NCBI RefSeq assembly: GCF_032362555.1
Contig: NC_083532.1
Span: 819,001 to 883,000, forward strand
Length of the DNA: 64,000 nt
Direction: 5' to 3'
DNA from: Amyelois transitella
Taxonomy: Eukaryota; Arthropoda; Insecta; Lepidoptera; Pyralidae
In this document: in pieces, positions 1 through 10,969 of the stretch
Layout: each line of letters opens with the position of its first letter
Position numbering within the stretch: the first letter of the stretch is position 1
Made by a program: the position numbers and the translations under genes
Notes under the pieces: generated by a model
The model's database searches: none
Told to the model about the DNA's origin: nothing
What the model saw: only the letters and a program-made list of their open reading frames with translations

Positions 1-2166
1 TAATGGCTTTATCTCAGCAGTGTGAGGTTTGATTGTATAGTATTCGACATTTGTGTCCAGCCAGCCTCTTTTCTTTGCTTCTTTGTCTAATGTGTCTCTT
101 ATATTTTTCTTGCTTCTCTTTTTCTTTGTAAGAGTATATATATACTGCCTTACCTTTTTCAAATGGCTTTTCAAACTATCTGATGAGCGATTAACTGTAT
201 TTCCAGATCTAAGAATGGTTTCTTTAATAAAATCATTTCCATATACATATTCATACTCATTTAATGGTGATTTATGTGTTTTTTCAGCAACTGGTAAAAG
301 AAGAGGGTATGGCCCCGTTATTTTTTTTATGCCTCTAATGTTTTGTCTTATAATTTTTTTATACGGACTTTTATAAAATGACCGGTAGTATTTCTCCGTG
401 GACATGTCATAGCCTTCATTTGAATTTATTAGAAATCGGTTCTCTTTGGTTATTGAATCTGCTTGGTTAGGTCCAAATTTATTATATGCGTTATAGTAAG
501 CATTATTGGCGTAGTAGTTATAAACTGGTACGTAATACGGCTGTTCCTTATTGTGATCTCGTTTTCCATACGAAGTTTCCTCAGCTGGAACAGATTTTGT
601 AAAAAAAACTATTGAATACACAGAAGAAGGTATTTAAATGTATGCTAGTGAGTATTGTAATGGAAGAACTGAATTTTGTAATGTGAAATGCATTAAATTA
701 ATTTCATATCAATTTATTGGCGTTCTTAAAGTTTGACGAACATTTCTTAATTTTGTTTCATATTTATAATGTGCGATTTTATAATAAAGAATATACTTAC
801 TACTATCATATAGTCCATATACATTTGTCGGGCCATGTTCAGATTTTTTATTTTTAACGCCACTATTTTTTGTATCTCTATCTATTCCGACCCTCAACGC
901 CTTAACTACGTCTTGAGCTATTTGTAACGTTTTGATTTCTTCACTAACACCATCTCCTTTTTTATTTGTACCATTTTTATTTGAAGCATTAGTTGTTTTT
1001 TCTAAAGAACTATTTTTTACATTTCCTTTAGTATTATTTTTATTTTGAGCCTCGATTTTTTTGTCTTTAGCAAGATTGTCAACCTTTTTGGAATCATTTT
1101 TCTGACCTACATTTTCATTAGTTATTATCTTCAAATTTATTATTTGTGATGAGAACTTGACAGTTGTTATTTTTTTACCTTCTCCTTTTGTGTTATTTTT
1201 ATGACTGTTATACACCGTGTTATGTTTACCGGCTTCTAAATTAGAATCAGAGCTTATTACTTCTTGGTCTGTAATGTTAACTTTTTCAATACTTGTATCA
1301 AGTTGTGTTGTATTACTTACATTATCGTCAGCAATTTTAATAATGTTCACACCTGAGACATTACCTTGGGAACTATTTATTGAACTATCCTCATCACTGA
1401 TTTTGTCATTTTGTTTTGTAACTTTTTCTTGATCCGACAAATCTTCGTCGGCACCTATTGTTGGCGATTGCAAGTTGCCGAATCTTAAATTTCTCTTTTC
1501 AGCTTTAGTAGTACTCATAACCGTAGAAATTACTTCTGTATTCACTATTGCTTTTATAACATCACTGCTTTCAGTAGGAGAACTATTTAATTCATTGATG
1601 TCCTTTGATTTTTCGGAGGAGACTAAAGTTTCTGTTTCAACTTTTGAAATTGCAGATCTACGTGACTTTCCACTCGTGCCCTTCACTTGTATGTCATCTT
1701 TTCCTGTATGAGCGGATTCAATTATGGGATTCAACTCTTTTTTTAAATCAGAATCATACACTGTTTGAACAGGTATAGTTACATACGATTTTACTTTATC
1801 CGATTCAATTCTCTTTTCAGGTAAATCATCATCATTTCTCTTCTTACGTTTAAGGGTAAGATCAATATGACTGTGATTCAACAATTTACGATGTGCCGCT
1901 TCCTTTTCATATTTGATTTTCTCCTCATTGATAATTTTTTTAACATAATCACTGTGCTTATCAAGCTCTGCATCTGATATATTCCTACTTTCTTTCACTG
2001 GACTATTATTCAGCTTGACTTCTTCAGCAATACGTCTAACAATTTTCTCTAAAAACTTCTCCTGATCAGGTTCGTGTAATTGATCAATAAATTTATTCTC
2101 TTCCGCCGAATCACTGTACACGGTTAATATTTGATTAATAAAAACTATTGTTAACAATAAAATCAT
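1..2166 (-). CDS. Unrecognised secreted low-complexity protein, 5' part of gene (runs off left edge)
   Basis: Not recognised. Exon 1 is 2166-801 and exon 2 is 584-1, continuing outside the window. The join is supported by a donor GTAAGTAT at 800 and an acceptor TTCCAG ending at 585. Both are phase 1, and exon 2 then stays open for 194 codons to the edge. The ATG at 2166 is followed by a hydrophobic stretch (MILLLTIVFINQILTVYS) that looks like a signal peptide, so the product is probably exported. Residues 20-440 are rich in Ser, Asn, Lys, Asp and Glu, with many N-x-S/T sites and basic clusters such as KRKKR that could be processing sites. The exon 2 part changes character: it is Tyr/Asn-rich (for example YYVPVYNYYANNAYYNAY) and then very basic. 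The next gene on the same strand starts about 3.2 kb upstream. No enzymatic motif is visible. It may be a fast-evolving matrix or glycoprotein. Confidence 0.7.
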
Positions 2167-2719
2167 TTTTATTCGTCTCTACGACATGTTTACCGAAAAG
2201 TTCGTTTGATTGAAAATGCAGAATTTAATTAAAATGTTAGACTTGAACGACTAATGCGACATTCGATGTTGCACCATGAAATTAACTTTGATAACAGAAA
2301 TTGAAACGCGTCGATCCTCCAATTATGTGTGACTTTCTTGATAATAAATCGATATGTCTTGTCAAGAATGAAGAATTTCGGTGTTATGGATAAAATAATG
2401 ATGACTGATTTGTACTTAGTTAGATTATTATGACATAGCTTTTTATGCAGTTTTTAGGTCGTAAAAATAATGATAGTGCAGCACTAAAACATAATTATGT
2501 TATTAAAGGTCTGGACTTTGAGATTTGAAATTTGCTTATCTTGGAAGAAATCCATTCGATTACCCTAGCCGACTAATCGGAATAACATTTTTTTTTAAAC
2601 CCAAAAACTTATCGTTATTTTTCCATTTTTATGTACAATAAACACACAAATTTACTATAAAGGCATTTATTTCTCGTATTTACAATCCATAACTAAAAAG
2701 ACTTACATCTCAATTTAAA
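2167..2719. other. Spacer between two minus-strand genes
   Basis: This AT-rich stretch has no repeat copy I recognise. It should hold the promoter and 5' UTR of the gene ending at 2166 (right side of its start) and the 3' UTR of the gene whose stop lies at 2720. No clear TATA box was identified. Confidence 0.5.
2666..2671 (-). terminator. Polyadenylation signal AATAAA
   Basis: On the minus strand AATAAA lies about 50 bases past the stop codon at 2720-2722, as expected for the 3' end of the chitin-binding protein gene. Confidence 0.6.
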
Positions 2720-5390
2720 TTAGGCTTCAGGATCATACCTATAGCTTCCTCTTCCCACTCTACGACCTCTCCATTTCATACTCCTTTCAGCAGCAAATCT
2801 TGAATCTAGATCTTCTGCAAAATCATCTTTAACACTCATCATTTGAGGTTCAATTTCCGTTTCAACAGCACCCACAACATTTGGATTCATTTCAACATCT
2901 TTCACTTCGAATTCTTCATAATCTTTATTAAGCTCTTCATTGACTATATCTTTGAGTAACTCTTCTGGTATAACATTCTTATGATTAATATCAATCATGT
3001 TTTGTTTCCTTTTCTGATTATTTCTAACTCTTTCTGGTAATCTTGATGCGCTTTTGTTTTTCTCAGTAGTAGCTTCCTCTTTTTTCGTCTCGTTCGTCAC
3101 TTTGCCGAATTCGTCGTTGACATCGTAGTACATTTCAGACTCTTCACACGGAATGGAGTCAATGGGTCTTGTGCAGACTAAAACCTCCTGCAAAATTGAA
3201 ATTTAACGACTTAAAAAAGCATACATCTATACTAATATTATCTATACTAATATTATAAAACGGAAGAGTTTGTTTGTTTGAACGCGCTAATCTCAGGAAC
3301 TATTGGTTCGAATTGAAAAATTCTTTTTGTGTTGAATAGACCATTTATCGAAGGCTTTAGGCTATATAACATCACGCTGCAAATTTTAGCAGCGAAGAAA
3401 TAATGGAAAACGTGAAGAAAATACGGGGAAAATTATTCATCCTTGAGGGCTTCAATGATGCCCAAAATAACTATTCCACGATGACGAAGTCGCGGGTACA
3501 GCTAGTTTTCAATAAAAATGACAAATAACAAGTATAATATTGGAAAGAAACTAAGAAGTTACTCGCAGAAACAAACAAGTTGAAGAACATTCACCATTCT
3601 CACAAAATAACAAAAAAAAATCTTATAATCGTATCCCATCCATCCACATAAATATCACAATCAGGTAAATGATTTAAGAATGCGTTGAGGTTGGTTGATA
3701 CTTCTTTTTGGCGATGGGCTAGCAACCTGTCACTATTTGAATCTCAATTCTATCTTAAAGCCAAATAGCTGAACGTGGCCCATCAGTATTTTCAAGACTG
3801 TTGACTCTGTCTACCACGTAAGAGATATAAACGTGATTATATGTATGTATGTAATGCGTTGAGGCTCGTGAGCATGCTACAGAGATGCGTTTGCGCATGC
3901 GATGACAAATCTACTTGCCTGATTGAAGATAGTCTCTCCGGGGCAGATGAAACTCCATCTATAGGTGATGTTCCTCCCTGAAGGAGTCTGAGACGGCAGG
4001 CACACGTGGAAGAGTTGACACTCGTTGTCCACGTCAGCGTAATAGCCGTAGGTTCGATTCTCGCAACTAGAATAAATTTATTTATTCATTTAAACTTCAT
4101 TGCACAAAATGCCGTGGCCGGCAAATGGTGCCGTGTGGTTACCGGCACCAAAAAAAAGGAATAGGACCACTCCATCTCGTTCCCATGGATGTCGTATAAG
4201 GCGACTAAGGGATAGGCTTATAAACTCGAGATTCTTCTTTTAGGCGATGGGCTGAGCGTGGCCTATCAGTCTTTTCAAGAATGTTGGCTCTGTCCACCCC
4301 ACAAGGGATATAGACGTGACCATATATGTATGTATAAAGTTACCTGAATGTGTCCGTAATATTTTCTCTTATAGATGTCGCATTGGCTGGTAGATTTAAC
4401 GTGTCACTATTTGTTTGATTTGCCATTTCCTGGAAAAATAAATAGAATTATATCTTGAGTATATACATTTAGGCCATGTGGTTCCCGGCATCAATATAAA
4501 AAAAGAATTGCACTACTTTTAAATTGAATATTTCTCATGGATGTCGTAAAACGCGACTAAGGGATAGGCTTATTGAACTTTGGATAGGCTTATATAACTT
4601 GAAATCCTTCTTTTAGGCTTAGGGCTAGCAGCCTGTCATTATTTTAATCTCAATTCTATCATTAAGTCAAACATCTTAACGTGGCCTATCAGTCTTCCAG
4701 TCTTCTTCGTCTTCAGGTTGCTAGCCCATCGTCTACCAGAAGAATCCCAAAAAGCACTTTAAAAGTCCTTAAAAACGTATCCTTTATTTTATTCTACAGT
4801 TTGCGCGGGGAACGAATTAGACACTGTTTTTTTTTTTCTTTTTACCTCTAATCCAACATGTAAGCTGACATATTCTACTATACTTCTATTTTGACAGCCT
4901 CTGTGGCGCAGCGGTAGTACGCTTGTCTGTGACACCGGAGGTCCCGGGTTCGAATCCCGGCCAGGGCAAGATGAGAAAAGAACTTTTTCTGATTGTCCTG
5001 GTCTTGGATGTTTATCTATATAAGTATTTATTATAAAATATAGTATCGTTGAGTTAGTATCTCGTAACACAAGTCTCGAGCTTACTTCGAGGCTTACCCA
5101 ATCTGTGTAATTTGTCCCGTATATATTTATTTATTTTATTATTATTATTGTTCACTAGCGACACGCCACGGCTTCGCCTATATTACATACCTATACAGCC
5201 TTAAATAGGTATTATAAATTACAATTACAATTACAAACCACATATATAGGTAGTATAAATATAAATTAATTCCACTTACTCTCAACATTTTTATCATCAT
5301 CCCAGTGCTTACTTCCACATCGATATCGTCAGCACCCACAAACGCCGCCATGAATAAAACCAGAAGCCATTTTGTCGACGCGGACGCCAT
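2720..5390 (-). CDS. Secreted protein with one chitin-binding type-2 (CBM14) domain, CPAP1-like
   Basis: Four exons join in frame to about 270 residues: 5390-5280, 4429-4344, 4066-3919 and 3187-2720. Exon 1 encodes a signal peptide (MASASTKWLLVLFMAAFVGA). Exon 3 and the start of exon 4 encode a peritrophin-A domain with six cysteines at residues 67, 82, 88, 107, 120 and 129. That spacing (14, 5, 18, 12 and 8 residues between them) fits the CBM14 pattern, and aromatic residues sit at the usual positions (YGYYAD, QLFHVC, YRWSFICP). Such domains bind chitin in cuticle or peritrophic matrix. A single domain with an acidic, otherwise unstructured C-terminal tail matches the CPAP1 class. The tail ends in an Arg/Gly-rich stretch (WRGRRVGRGSYRYDPEA). 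Intron 3 starts GC (CAG then GCAAGT), a rare but known donor. Introns carry a Helitron, R1 copies and a SINE. The exact orthologue is unknown. Confidence 0.82.
3226..3505 (+). mobile_element. Non-autonomous Helitron, family A, in intron 3 of the CPAP1-like gene
   Basis: It starts TCTATACTAATATTATAAAA and ends with the GACGAAGTCGCG hairpin region and CAGCTAG before T, the signature of short lepidopteran Helitrons. The first 15 bases (TCTATACTAATATTA) are present twice in tandem, at 3226 and 3241. Confidence 0.75.
3695..3856 (+). repeat. R1 repeat, hairpin end missing
   Basis: This copy runs from the GGCGATGGGCTAGCAACCTG block to a (TATG)n tail and lies in intron 3 of the CPAP1-like gene. Confidence 0.8.
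4128..4335 (+). repeat. R1 repeat, near full length
   Basis: It begins with the terminal hairpin, lacks part of the middle and ends TATGTATGTAT. It occupies most of intron 2 of the CPAP1-like gene, ending within 10 bases of the exon 2 donor on the minus strand. Confidence 0.85.
4473..4755 (+). repeat. R1 repeat followed by an inverted R1 scrap
   Basis: A diverged plus copy (4473-4705) contains a short internal duplication of GGATAGGCTTAT. It is followed by a minus-orientation fragment (about 4715-4755) carrying the AGGTTGCTAGCCCATCG block. Both lie in intron 1 of the CPAP1-like gene. Confidence 0.75.
4898..5150 (+). mobile_element. tRNA-derived SINE
   Basis: The head CTCTGTGGCGCAGCGGTAG resembles a polymerase III A box and GGTTCGAATCCC a B box. 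The body follows, with a TTATTTATTTTA-like 3' end. It lies in intron 1 of the CPAP1-like gene. It resembles a tRNA only in its first 75 bases and is not called as a tRNA gene. Other copies in the window are nearly identical, suggesting recent activity. Confidence 0.8.
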
Positions 5391-5682
5391 TTTGTTTTTG
5401 TAGTTTCAAATCTGAAAAATAACTTTAGTAATAAAGTTTTTTTTTGTTAGATTACGGCCTCAGCCCAGTTGAAACACGTTCAAAATATCATGTTATTTTC
5501 CGTTCCTGTTGGAATTCTGGGATATACTTTGTTAGTGCTTTCCCATACTCTCCAGGGATCATTCACATGCCAAAATTTCAGCATACCATGCCCAATAGGC
5601 CAGTGACCCTGACCCTTAAGCATCATGACAATTGGCTCCGTAAAGTTTTCTTGACCTACGTTTTATCAAATTATTTACTTAA

Positions 5683-5950
5683 GTGCCGTGTGGTTCCCGG
5701 CACCAATACAAAAAAGAATAGAACCACTCCATCCTTTTTCCCATGGATGTCGTAAGAGGCGACTAAGGGACAGGCTTACAAACTTGGGATTCTTTTTTAG
5801 GCGGTAGATTAGCAACCTGTCACTATTTAGATCTCAATTTCATCATTAAGGGGAGCAGCTGAACGTGGCCATTCAGTGTTTTCGGGACTATTTGCTCTGT
5901 CTACCCCGTAAAGGATATAGACGTCACTATATAAATGTATGTATGTATGT
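5683..5950 (+). repeat. R1 repeat, full length
   Basis: A complete copy, from the terminal hairpin to (TATG)n. The sequence between the gene start at 5390 and this copy (5391-5682) shows no recognised feature and should include the CPAP1-like promoter. Confidence 0.88.
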
Positions 5951-5992
5951 ATTTATTTTACAATTTTCGTGTCATGTTGCTCCCTTTAAAAT

Positions 5993-6156
5993 AGGATCTC
6001 TTTCCCATGGATGTCGTAAAAGGCGACTAAGGGGAAGCTAATAAACCTTGTGATTCTTCTTGTAGGCGATGGGCCAGCAACCTGCCACTATTTGAATCAC
6101 AATACTGTCATAAAGTTATACAGCTGTACGTGGCCTGTCAGTCTTTTCAAGACTAG
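5993..6156 (+). repeat. R1 repeat, both ends missing
   Basis: The copy starts at the CCCATGGATGTCGTAAAAGG block and stops inside the GTCTTTTCAAGACT block, where a different repeat beginning AATAGAATAGATTTATTTTC follows. Confidence 0.75.
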
Positions 6157-6290
6157 AATAGAATAGAATAGATTTATTTTCAAAATTGGATACAAGGTAT
6201 CACTTACTGACGTCACGTCGCTTAAATCTAATTATAACTACTACCGCTTCCAAAGCGCATGTGTAGAAGAAGCGGCGGAACAAGCTACAC
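6150..6290 (+). repeat. Dispersed AATAGAATAGATTTATTTTC repeat (R4), partial
   Basis: It shares the GATACAAGGTATCACTTA, GACGTCACGTCGCTTAAATC and CCGCTTCCAAAGCGCATGTG blocks with the copies at 39171, 43676, 53082 and 63741. It ends inside the AAGCGGCGGAACAA block. The family is not identified. Confidence 0.7.
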
Positions 6291-6297
6291 TATTGGC

Positions 6298-6762
6298 ATT
6301 GACTACCCCGCAAGGGATATAGACGTGACTATATGTAAATTTGTGTGAATTATTTTTTTTTTTTTCAATTACTGAAAATAATAACGGTTTCTTTTTTTTT
6401 TCTTTTTTCTTAGCTATTTCTTTAAGAATAAAGTAATTAAAAGTGATTGAGCAAAAATGTTTACTTTGCACATTGCTAAAGCAATATTGGATACAATTCC
6501 CTGAATGTGCAAGTCTTGTCACTAGGTTTTTCACCGCCGTAAGAGCATCAAATCGATACATATATATATACATAAAATAACGTCTACACAAGATCCCCTG
6601 CGGGGTAGACAGAGCCAAAACAGCCAGAGTCTTGAAACGAGTGGAACAGTGACAGGTTGCTTACCTATCGTCAACAAAAGGAATCCCAAGTCTTTCCCTT
6701 AATCGCCTTTTACGACATCCAAGGGAAAGATTAAATTCAATAGGACCGGGAACCACACGGCA
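6298..6762. repeat. R1 fragments in both orientations
   Basis: A short plus-orientation tail piece (6298-6340) is followed by unrelated AT-rich DNA. A diverged minus copy (about 6570-6762) then ends in the GGGAACCACACGGC hairpin end. Confidence 0.7.
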
Positions 6763-6789
6763 AAGCCATACAAATTTGGTATATAGATT

Positions 6790-7380
6790 ATATTCCATTG
6801 ATTATTATTTTCTGAGTAATAAAAGTCATATGCTTGAGCGATATATAGATAACTGATGCTCTTACGGTGAGGGAAAACTTCGTGAGGAAACCTGCACATT
6901 CAGGGAGCTGAATGTGTCAGTACCTGACTAAGATCCAGTATGAGTTTGGTTCCCCTTAAAAAGGTTGCGGAGGTCAGACGGGAGTCATCAAATAAAACAT
7001 ATGATCTTGGAAAGACTGATAGGCCACGTTCAGCTATTTGGCTAAATGATAGAATTGAGATTCAAATAGCGACAGGTTGCTAGCCCATCGCCTAAAAGAA
7101 GAATCCCAAGTTTGTAAGCCTATCCCTTAGTCGTCTTATACGACATCCATGGGAACGACATGGATTGGTCCTATTCTTTTTTTCGGACGGACGGACGGTA
7201 CGGGAATCGCTTCGTGTGAAAACCTGACTCACCCAATCCAGGATCCATGGTCAAAGGCGCACCCCGGGCTCCTCTCCAGAGAGTTGACGAGATAGTAAAA
7301 GAAGCTTTTAAACAGGAATATATCCCGAATTTCCCACGCGGACGAGATATTAGCGACATTTTTTTTATACACCAACCAAC
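6790..7380. repeat. Mosaic of a dispersed repeat with an R1 copy inside
   Basis: Pieces of a family containing CTTACGGTGAGGGAAAAC, GAGGAAACCTGCAC and ACTCACCCAATCCAGGATCC flank a minus R1 copy at about 7008-7185. The same family recurs at 22480-22640 and 44690-44910. No coding potential was seen. Confidence 0.65.
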
Positions 7381-7388
7381 AGATATTG

Positions 7389-7651
7389 GTGCCGTGTGGT
7401 TCCCGGCACCAATGAAAAAAGAATAGGACCACTCCATCTCTTTCCCATGGATGTCGTAAAAGGCGACTAAGGGATAGGCTTACAAAATTGGGATTCTTTT
7501 TTTAGGCGATGGGCCAGCAACCTGTCACTATTTGAATCTCAATTCTATCATAAAGCCAAATAGCTGAATGTGGCCATTCAGTCTTTTCAAGACTGTTGGC
7601 TCTGTCTACCCCGCAAGGGATATAGACGTGACAATATGTATGTATGTATGT
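7389..7651 (+). repeat. R1 repeat, full length
   Basis: Complete from the hairpin end to a TATGTATGTATG tail, with few differences from the consensus of the other copies. Confidence 0.88.
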
Positions 7652-7970
7652 AACAGACAAAAAAATATGTTATCACTAATTAACTTACATTAATCAATTA
7701 ATTAAATGCACCATCAATCAATCCAGTTAAAAGTACGGTCGGCAAAATCACACACACACCGGACAGGATCAGCAAAAACTTGGGAATGCGCAAAATTTTC
7801 ATGTATAAACCTCTTTTATAAACCACGGTGTCCTGTACCGTGGAATTCGCAATACGATTATGTAGCGTCAGCAAAAGAATTCGCATACACCTTAAATATA
7901 TATTTTTTTTTATTAAAAATTTCCTTTAGCGAAATACTCAATCTCAAACTTATAATCACTACATTATTCC

Positions 7971-8175
7971 TTACGGGATAGACAGAGCCGATAATCTCGC
8001 GAAGAGTAAAAGTCCACGTTCAGCTGTATGGCTTGATGATGGAATTAAGATTCATATAGTGACAGGCTGCTAGCCCATCGCTCAAAAGATGATCCCGAGT
8101 TTATTAGCCTATCCCGTTTTCGCCTTTTTCGACACCCATGGAAAGTGATTCTAAAGAGCCGAGAACCACACGGCC
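7971..8175 (-). repeat. R1 repeat, diverged
   Basis: A minus-orientation copy ending in GAGAACCACACGGC. Many substitutions suggest an old insertion. Confidence 0.75.
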
Positions 8176-8805
8176 CGATGGGTTAATGAAGAAAAAAAAT
8201 ACCCCCACTTTAATTAAAATTTTATTCATTAATATGGGATACTTTATATCACTTAATAATTGTCACATCTTTTGGTTTCACAACATTGGTCGTTCGTCAA
8301 ATTAATTACTAAACCTTAAAAGTTTAGAAGATAGCGGTAACAAACTGCACTGCAGCATTTTCTTCAACAACGTCAACTTCACAACTGTCCAAACTTAGAA
8401 TAGAAATGTGTACGTGAGAATATTTTTTATAATACCCGTAGTATTATATATCCAATTAACAGCTGTTAATCATTTATAGTCTCAGAGTAAAATTGCGGAT
8501 AGACAAACATATATTACTTTAATTTTGAACCCAAAAAACCTTGAAAAAGCCGAGCATTCGAATAAAATTTTTTGACACTAAATTTTTTCTAAATTTAAAC
8601 ATTCACATTTGAAAAATATGTGTTTTCCATTTTTCATTTTTTTTTCTTCTGACCGTACTTGGAGCTTTGGCGCTTTGGCTACCAAAGTACATGACCCGAA
8701 AACTGATGAACCTGTATCATTCGATAACATCTAACAAGGTCATTAATCACATACTAGATCTATACCGCGGTGTCGGTTATTCCCATTGTAACTGTTAAAG
8801 TTTGC

Positions 8806-8838
<33 letters not shown>

Positions 8839-8846
8839 TATATTAG
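8176..8846. other. AT-rich spacer without a recognised gene
   Basis: It contains a scrap related to the 17620-17712 repeat (AACAAACTGCACTGCAGCAT near 8340) and a (TA)n tract near 8805. No open frame with coding character was seen. Confidence 0.5.
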
Positions 8847-8966
8847 TTTCAATAAATTAACACATAAAGTTCTCTGTCAGACCCAATGGTTGACTGGTAG
8901 ATAATGCTTCCAGCATTAAGTCCGCCAATTGTGCTATACATTTGTATTTTGTGCAATTAAGTTTAT
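8847..8966 (+). repeat. LINE-like 3' tail fragment
   Basis: It contains GACCCAATGGTTGACTGGTA, GCTTCCAGCATTAAGTCCGC and TTTGTATTTTGTGCAAT. The same tail occurs at 10367 and 52850. I infer the 3' end of a non-LTR element; the element body is absent. Confidence 0.6.
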
Positions 8967-8979
8967 ATTTATATATATA

Positions 8980-9017
<38 letters not shown>
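8967..9017. repeat. (TA)n microsatellite
   Basis: An almost pure TA tract directly adjoins the hairpin end of the next R1 copy. Confidence 0.9.
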
Positions 9018-9025
<8 letters not shown>

Positions 9026-9281
9026 GGTTCCCGGCACCAATACAAAAAAGAATAGGACCACTCCATCTCTTTCCCATGGATGTCGTAAAAGGCGACTAAG
9101 GAATAGGCTTACAAACTTGGGATTCTTTTTAGGCGATAGGCTAGCAGCCTGTCACTATTTAAATATCAATTCTATCATTAAGCCAAATAGCTGAACGTGG
9201 TCATTCAGTCTTTTCAAGACTATTGGCTCTGTCTACCCCGCAAGGGATATAGACATGACTATATGTATGTATGTATGTATA
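9018..9281 (+). repeat. R1 repeat, full length
   Basis: Complete copy with a (TATG)n tail. Confidence 0.88.
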
Positions 9282-9292
9282 TATATAGAAAT

Positions 9293-9456
9293 GTGCCGTG
9301 TGGTTCCCGGCACAATAGAATAGGTCCACTTTATCCCAAGAATGTCATAAAAGGCGACTAAGGATAGGGTTTTAAACTTGGGATTCTTGAGATAAGTATT
9401 TTCAAGACTGTTGGAGCTGTCTTCCTCGCATGAGTTATAGACGTGACTTTATGTAT
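9293..9456 (+). repeat. R1 repeat with internal deletion
   Basis: The hairpin end and the tail are present, but the AGCAACCTGTCACTATTTG to AACGTGGCC middle is lost. It sits directly downstream of another copy in the same orientation. Confidence 0.8.
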
Positions 9457-9479
9457 TCATAGAAATCGGATATAAACAT

Positions 9480-9735
9480 AAAACCTCTCTCCTGGAGGGA
9501 TAGGCAGAGACTACGTCTTTCCGCTTGCCACGTTTCCTTCATACTTGCTCATGCATAACTCTCTTCATGCCAGCTCGTCAGTTTCGGGTAGTCTTGACGG
9601 TGCTTTTCGCAAAAACGTCTCCGATTTGCATGAAGAGAGTTATGAATGTGGATGAAGCGAAAGAAGTGTGCAGGGATCGTGGCAAGTGGAAAGATGTGGT
9701 CTCTGCCTACCCCTCCGGGGAATTTTTTCAAGGTA
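9480..9735. repeat. Dispersed repeat with inverted halves (ACGTCTTTCCGCTTGCCACG family)
   Basis: The left part reads toward the right with CATAACTCTCTTCATGCCAG. The right part carries the reverse (CATGAAGAGAGTTATGAATG), followed by GATGAAGCGAAAGAAGTGTG and GGATCGTGGCAAGTGGAAAG. Related single copies lie at 26310-26430, 37515-37610, 48040-48190 and 50620-50720. The family is not identified. Confidence 0.7.
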
Positions 9736-9974
9736 AATAAAATTTGTTCAAGGTAAATTCGTCTTCCATCACACTCCAACATATTCACTCGCTCCCTTTT
9801 GTATATTTGTTTATTCCCTTTGTCAACCTGCTTTTATTCATCCTCTCGACATGACCAATTGACCACACCAAAATCAGAAGTCATAAAATCGTATAGTCTT
9901 AAAATTTCCAAAAGGTCAGGTCAAGACTACCCTAAACCGACAAGCTTGCACGAAGAGAGTATTGGATGTTAATA

Positions 9975-10208
9975 CATTCATATACACGTCTATATCCCTT
10001 GTGGGGAAGACAGACCCAATTGTTTTGAAAAGACTGTTTGGCTTTAAGATAGAATTAAGATTCAAATAGTGACAGGTTGCAAGCCCATCGCCTTAAAGAA
10101 GAATCCCAAGTTTATATGCGTATCCTTAGTCGCCTTTTACGACATCCATGGGAACGAGATGGAGTGGTCCTATTCTTTTTTCTTTTGGTGCCGAGAACCA
10201 CACGACAC
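9975..10208 (-). repeat. R1 repeat
   Basis: A minus copy from ACACGTCTATATCCCTTGTG to the terminal hairpin, which has lost one complementary base (CACACGACAC). Confidence 0.82.
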
Positions 10209-10366
10209 GGCGTGGTTGATATAAGTATGTAATTAATCCTTTCTCAGAAAGCTCTAATCCGTCATTGAGTTCTCATCGTAAATCAAGAAGACAGTAATGC
10301 TTATAACTGTACCGAGACACGACCTAAAAATTTAGCGACCACTGTACCTGAGTGGCATAATCAAAT

Positions 10367-10505
10367 AGTTTCAATAAATTAACACAAAAAGTTCTCTGTA
10401 AGACCCAATGGTTGACTGGCAGATAATGCTTCCAGCATTAAGTCCGCCAATTATGCTATACATTTGTATTTTGTGCAATGAAGTTCAAATAAATAAATAA
10501 ATTAG
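10367..10505 (+). repeat. LINE-like 3' tail with (AAATA)n
   Basis: The same GTTGACTGGCAGATAATGC and CATTAAGTCCGCCAATTATG blocks as at 8847, here ending in AAATAAATAAATAAATTA. Confidence 0.65.
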
Positions 10506-10522
10506 GCGGTTTTTCGTTTCAA

Positions 10523-10770
10523 TCTATACTAATATTATAAAGCTGTAGAGTTTGTTTGTTTGTTTGAACGCGCTTATCTCAGGAACTACTGGTTCGAATC
10601 GAAAAAATCTTTTTGCGTTGAACAGACCATTTATCGAGGAAGACTTTAGGCTATATAACATCGCGCTGCAACTATTAGGAGCGAAGAAACAATAGAAAAT
10701 GAGAAAAAAAAACGGGGAAAATTATTCATTTTTGTATAATAACTATTCCACGCGGACGAAGTCGCCGGCA
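10523..10770 (+). mobile_element. Non-autonomous Helitron, family A
   Basis: It starts TCTATACTAATATTATAAAG and ends near GACGAAGTCGCCGGCACACC. The final CTAG has decayed. An R1 tail scrap follows at about 10787-10840. Confidence 0.75.
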
Positions 10771-10929
10771 CACCTATACCGCCTTTCGGTCTGATCAATA
10801 CTGTTGGCTCTGTCTCCCCCGTGAGGGATATAGACGTGATATAGGGATTAGGGAATGCAATCCCGTGTAGTTTTTCGGGATCAATCCCATCAGTACCTAA
10901 TATTGATACACTGTTACTGTTTTAGATGT

Positions 10930-10968
10930 TACTAGCTGTCCCGGCAAACGTTGTTTGCCATATAAATA
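10930..10968 (-). mobile_element. Terminal scrap of Helitron family B
   Basis: ACTAGCTGTCCCGGCAAACG is the reverse of the 3' end seen in the family B copies ending at 37672 and 49653. It abuts the next Helitron. Confidence 0.6.
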
Positions 10969-10969
10969 A

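Noticed and set aside
53..376. 107-codon open frame on plus
   Set aside because: It is the complement of exon 2 of the minus-strand gene, which is in phase with exon 1. The plus frame shows only a hydrophobic shadow.
4898..4975. tRNA-like sequence with A and B boxes
   Set aside because: It is the head of a multi-copy SINE (also at 46718, 58992 and, reversed, 25098 and 38590), not a stand-alone tRNA gene.
7698..7886. Minus-strand frame of 62 codons with a hydrophobic stretch (KFLLILSGVCVILPTVLL)
   Set aside because: It is short, has no splice partner or homology I can name, and lies between R1 copies. It is probably chance.
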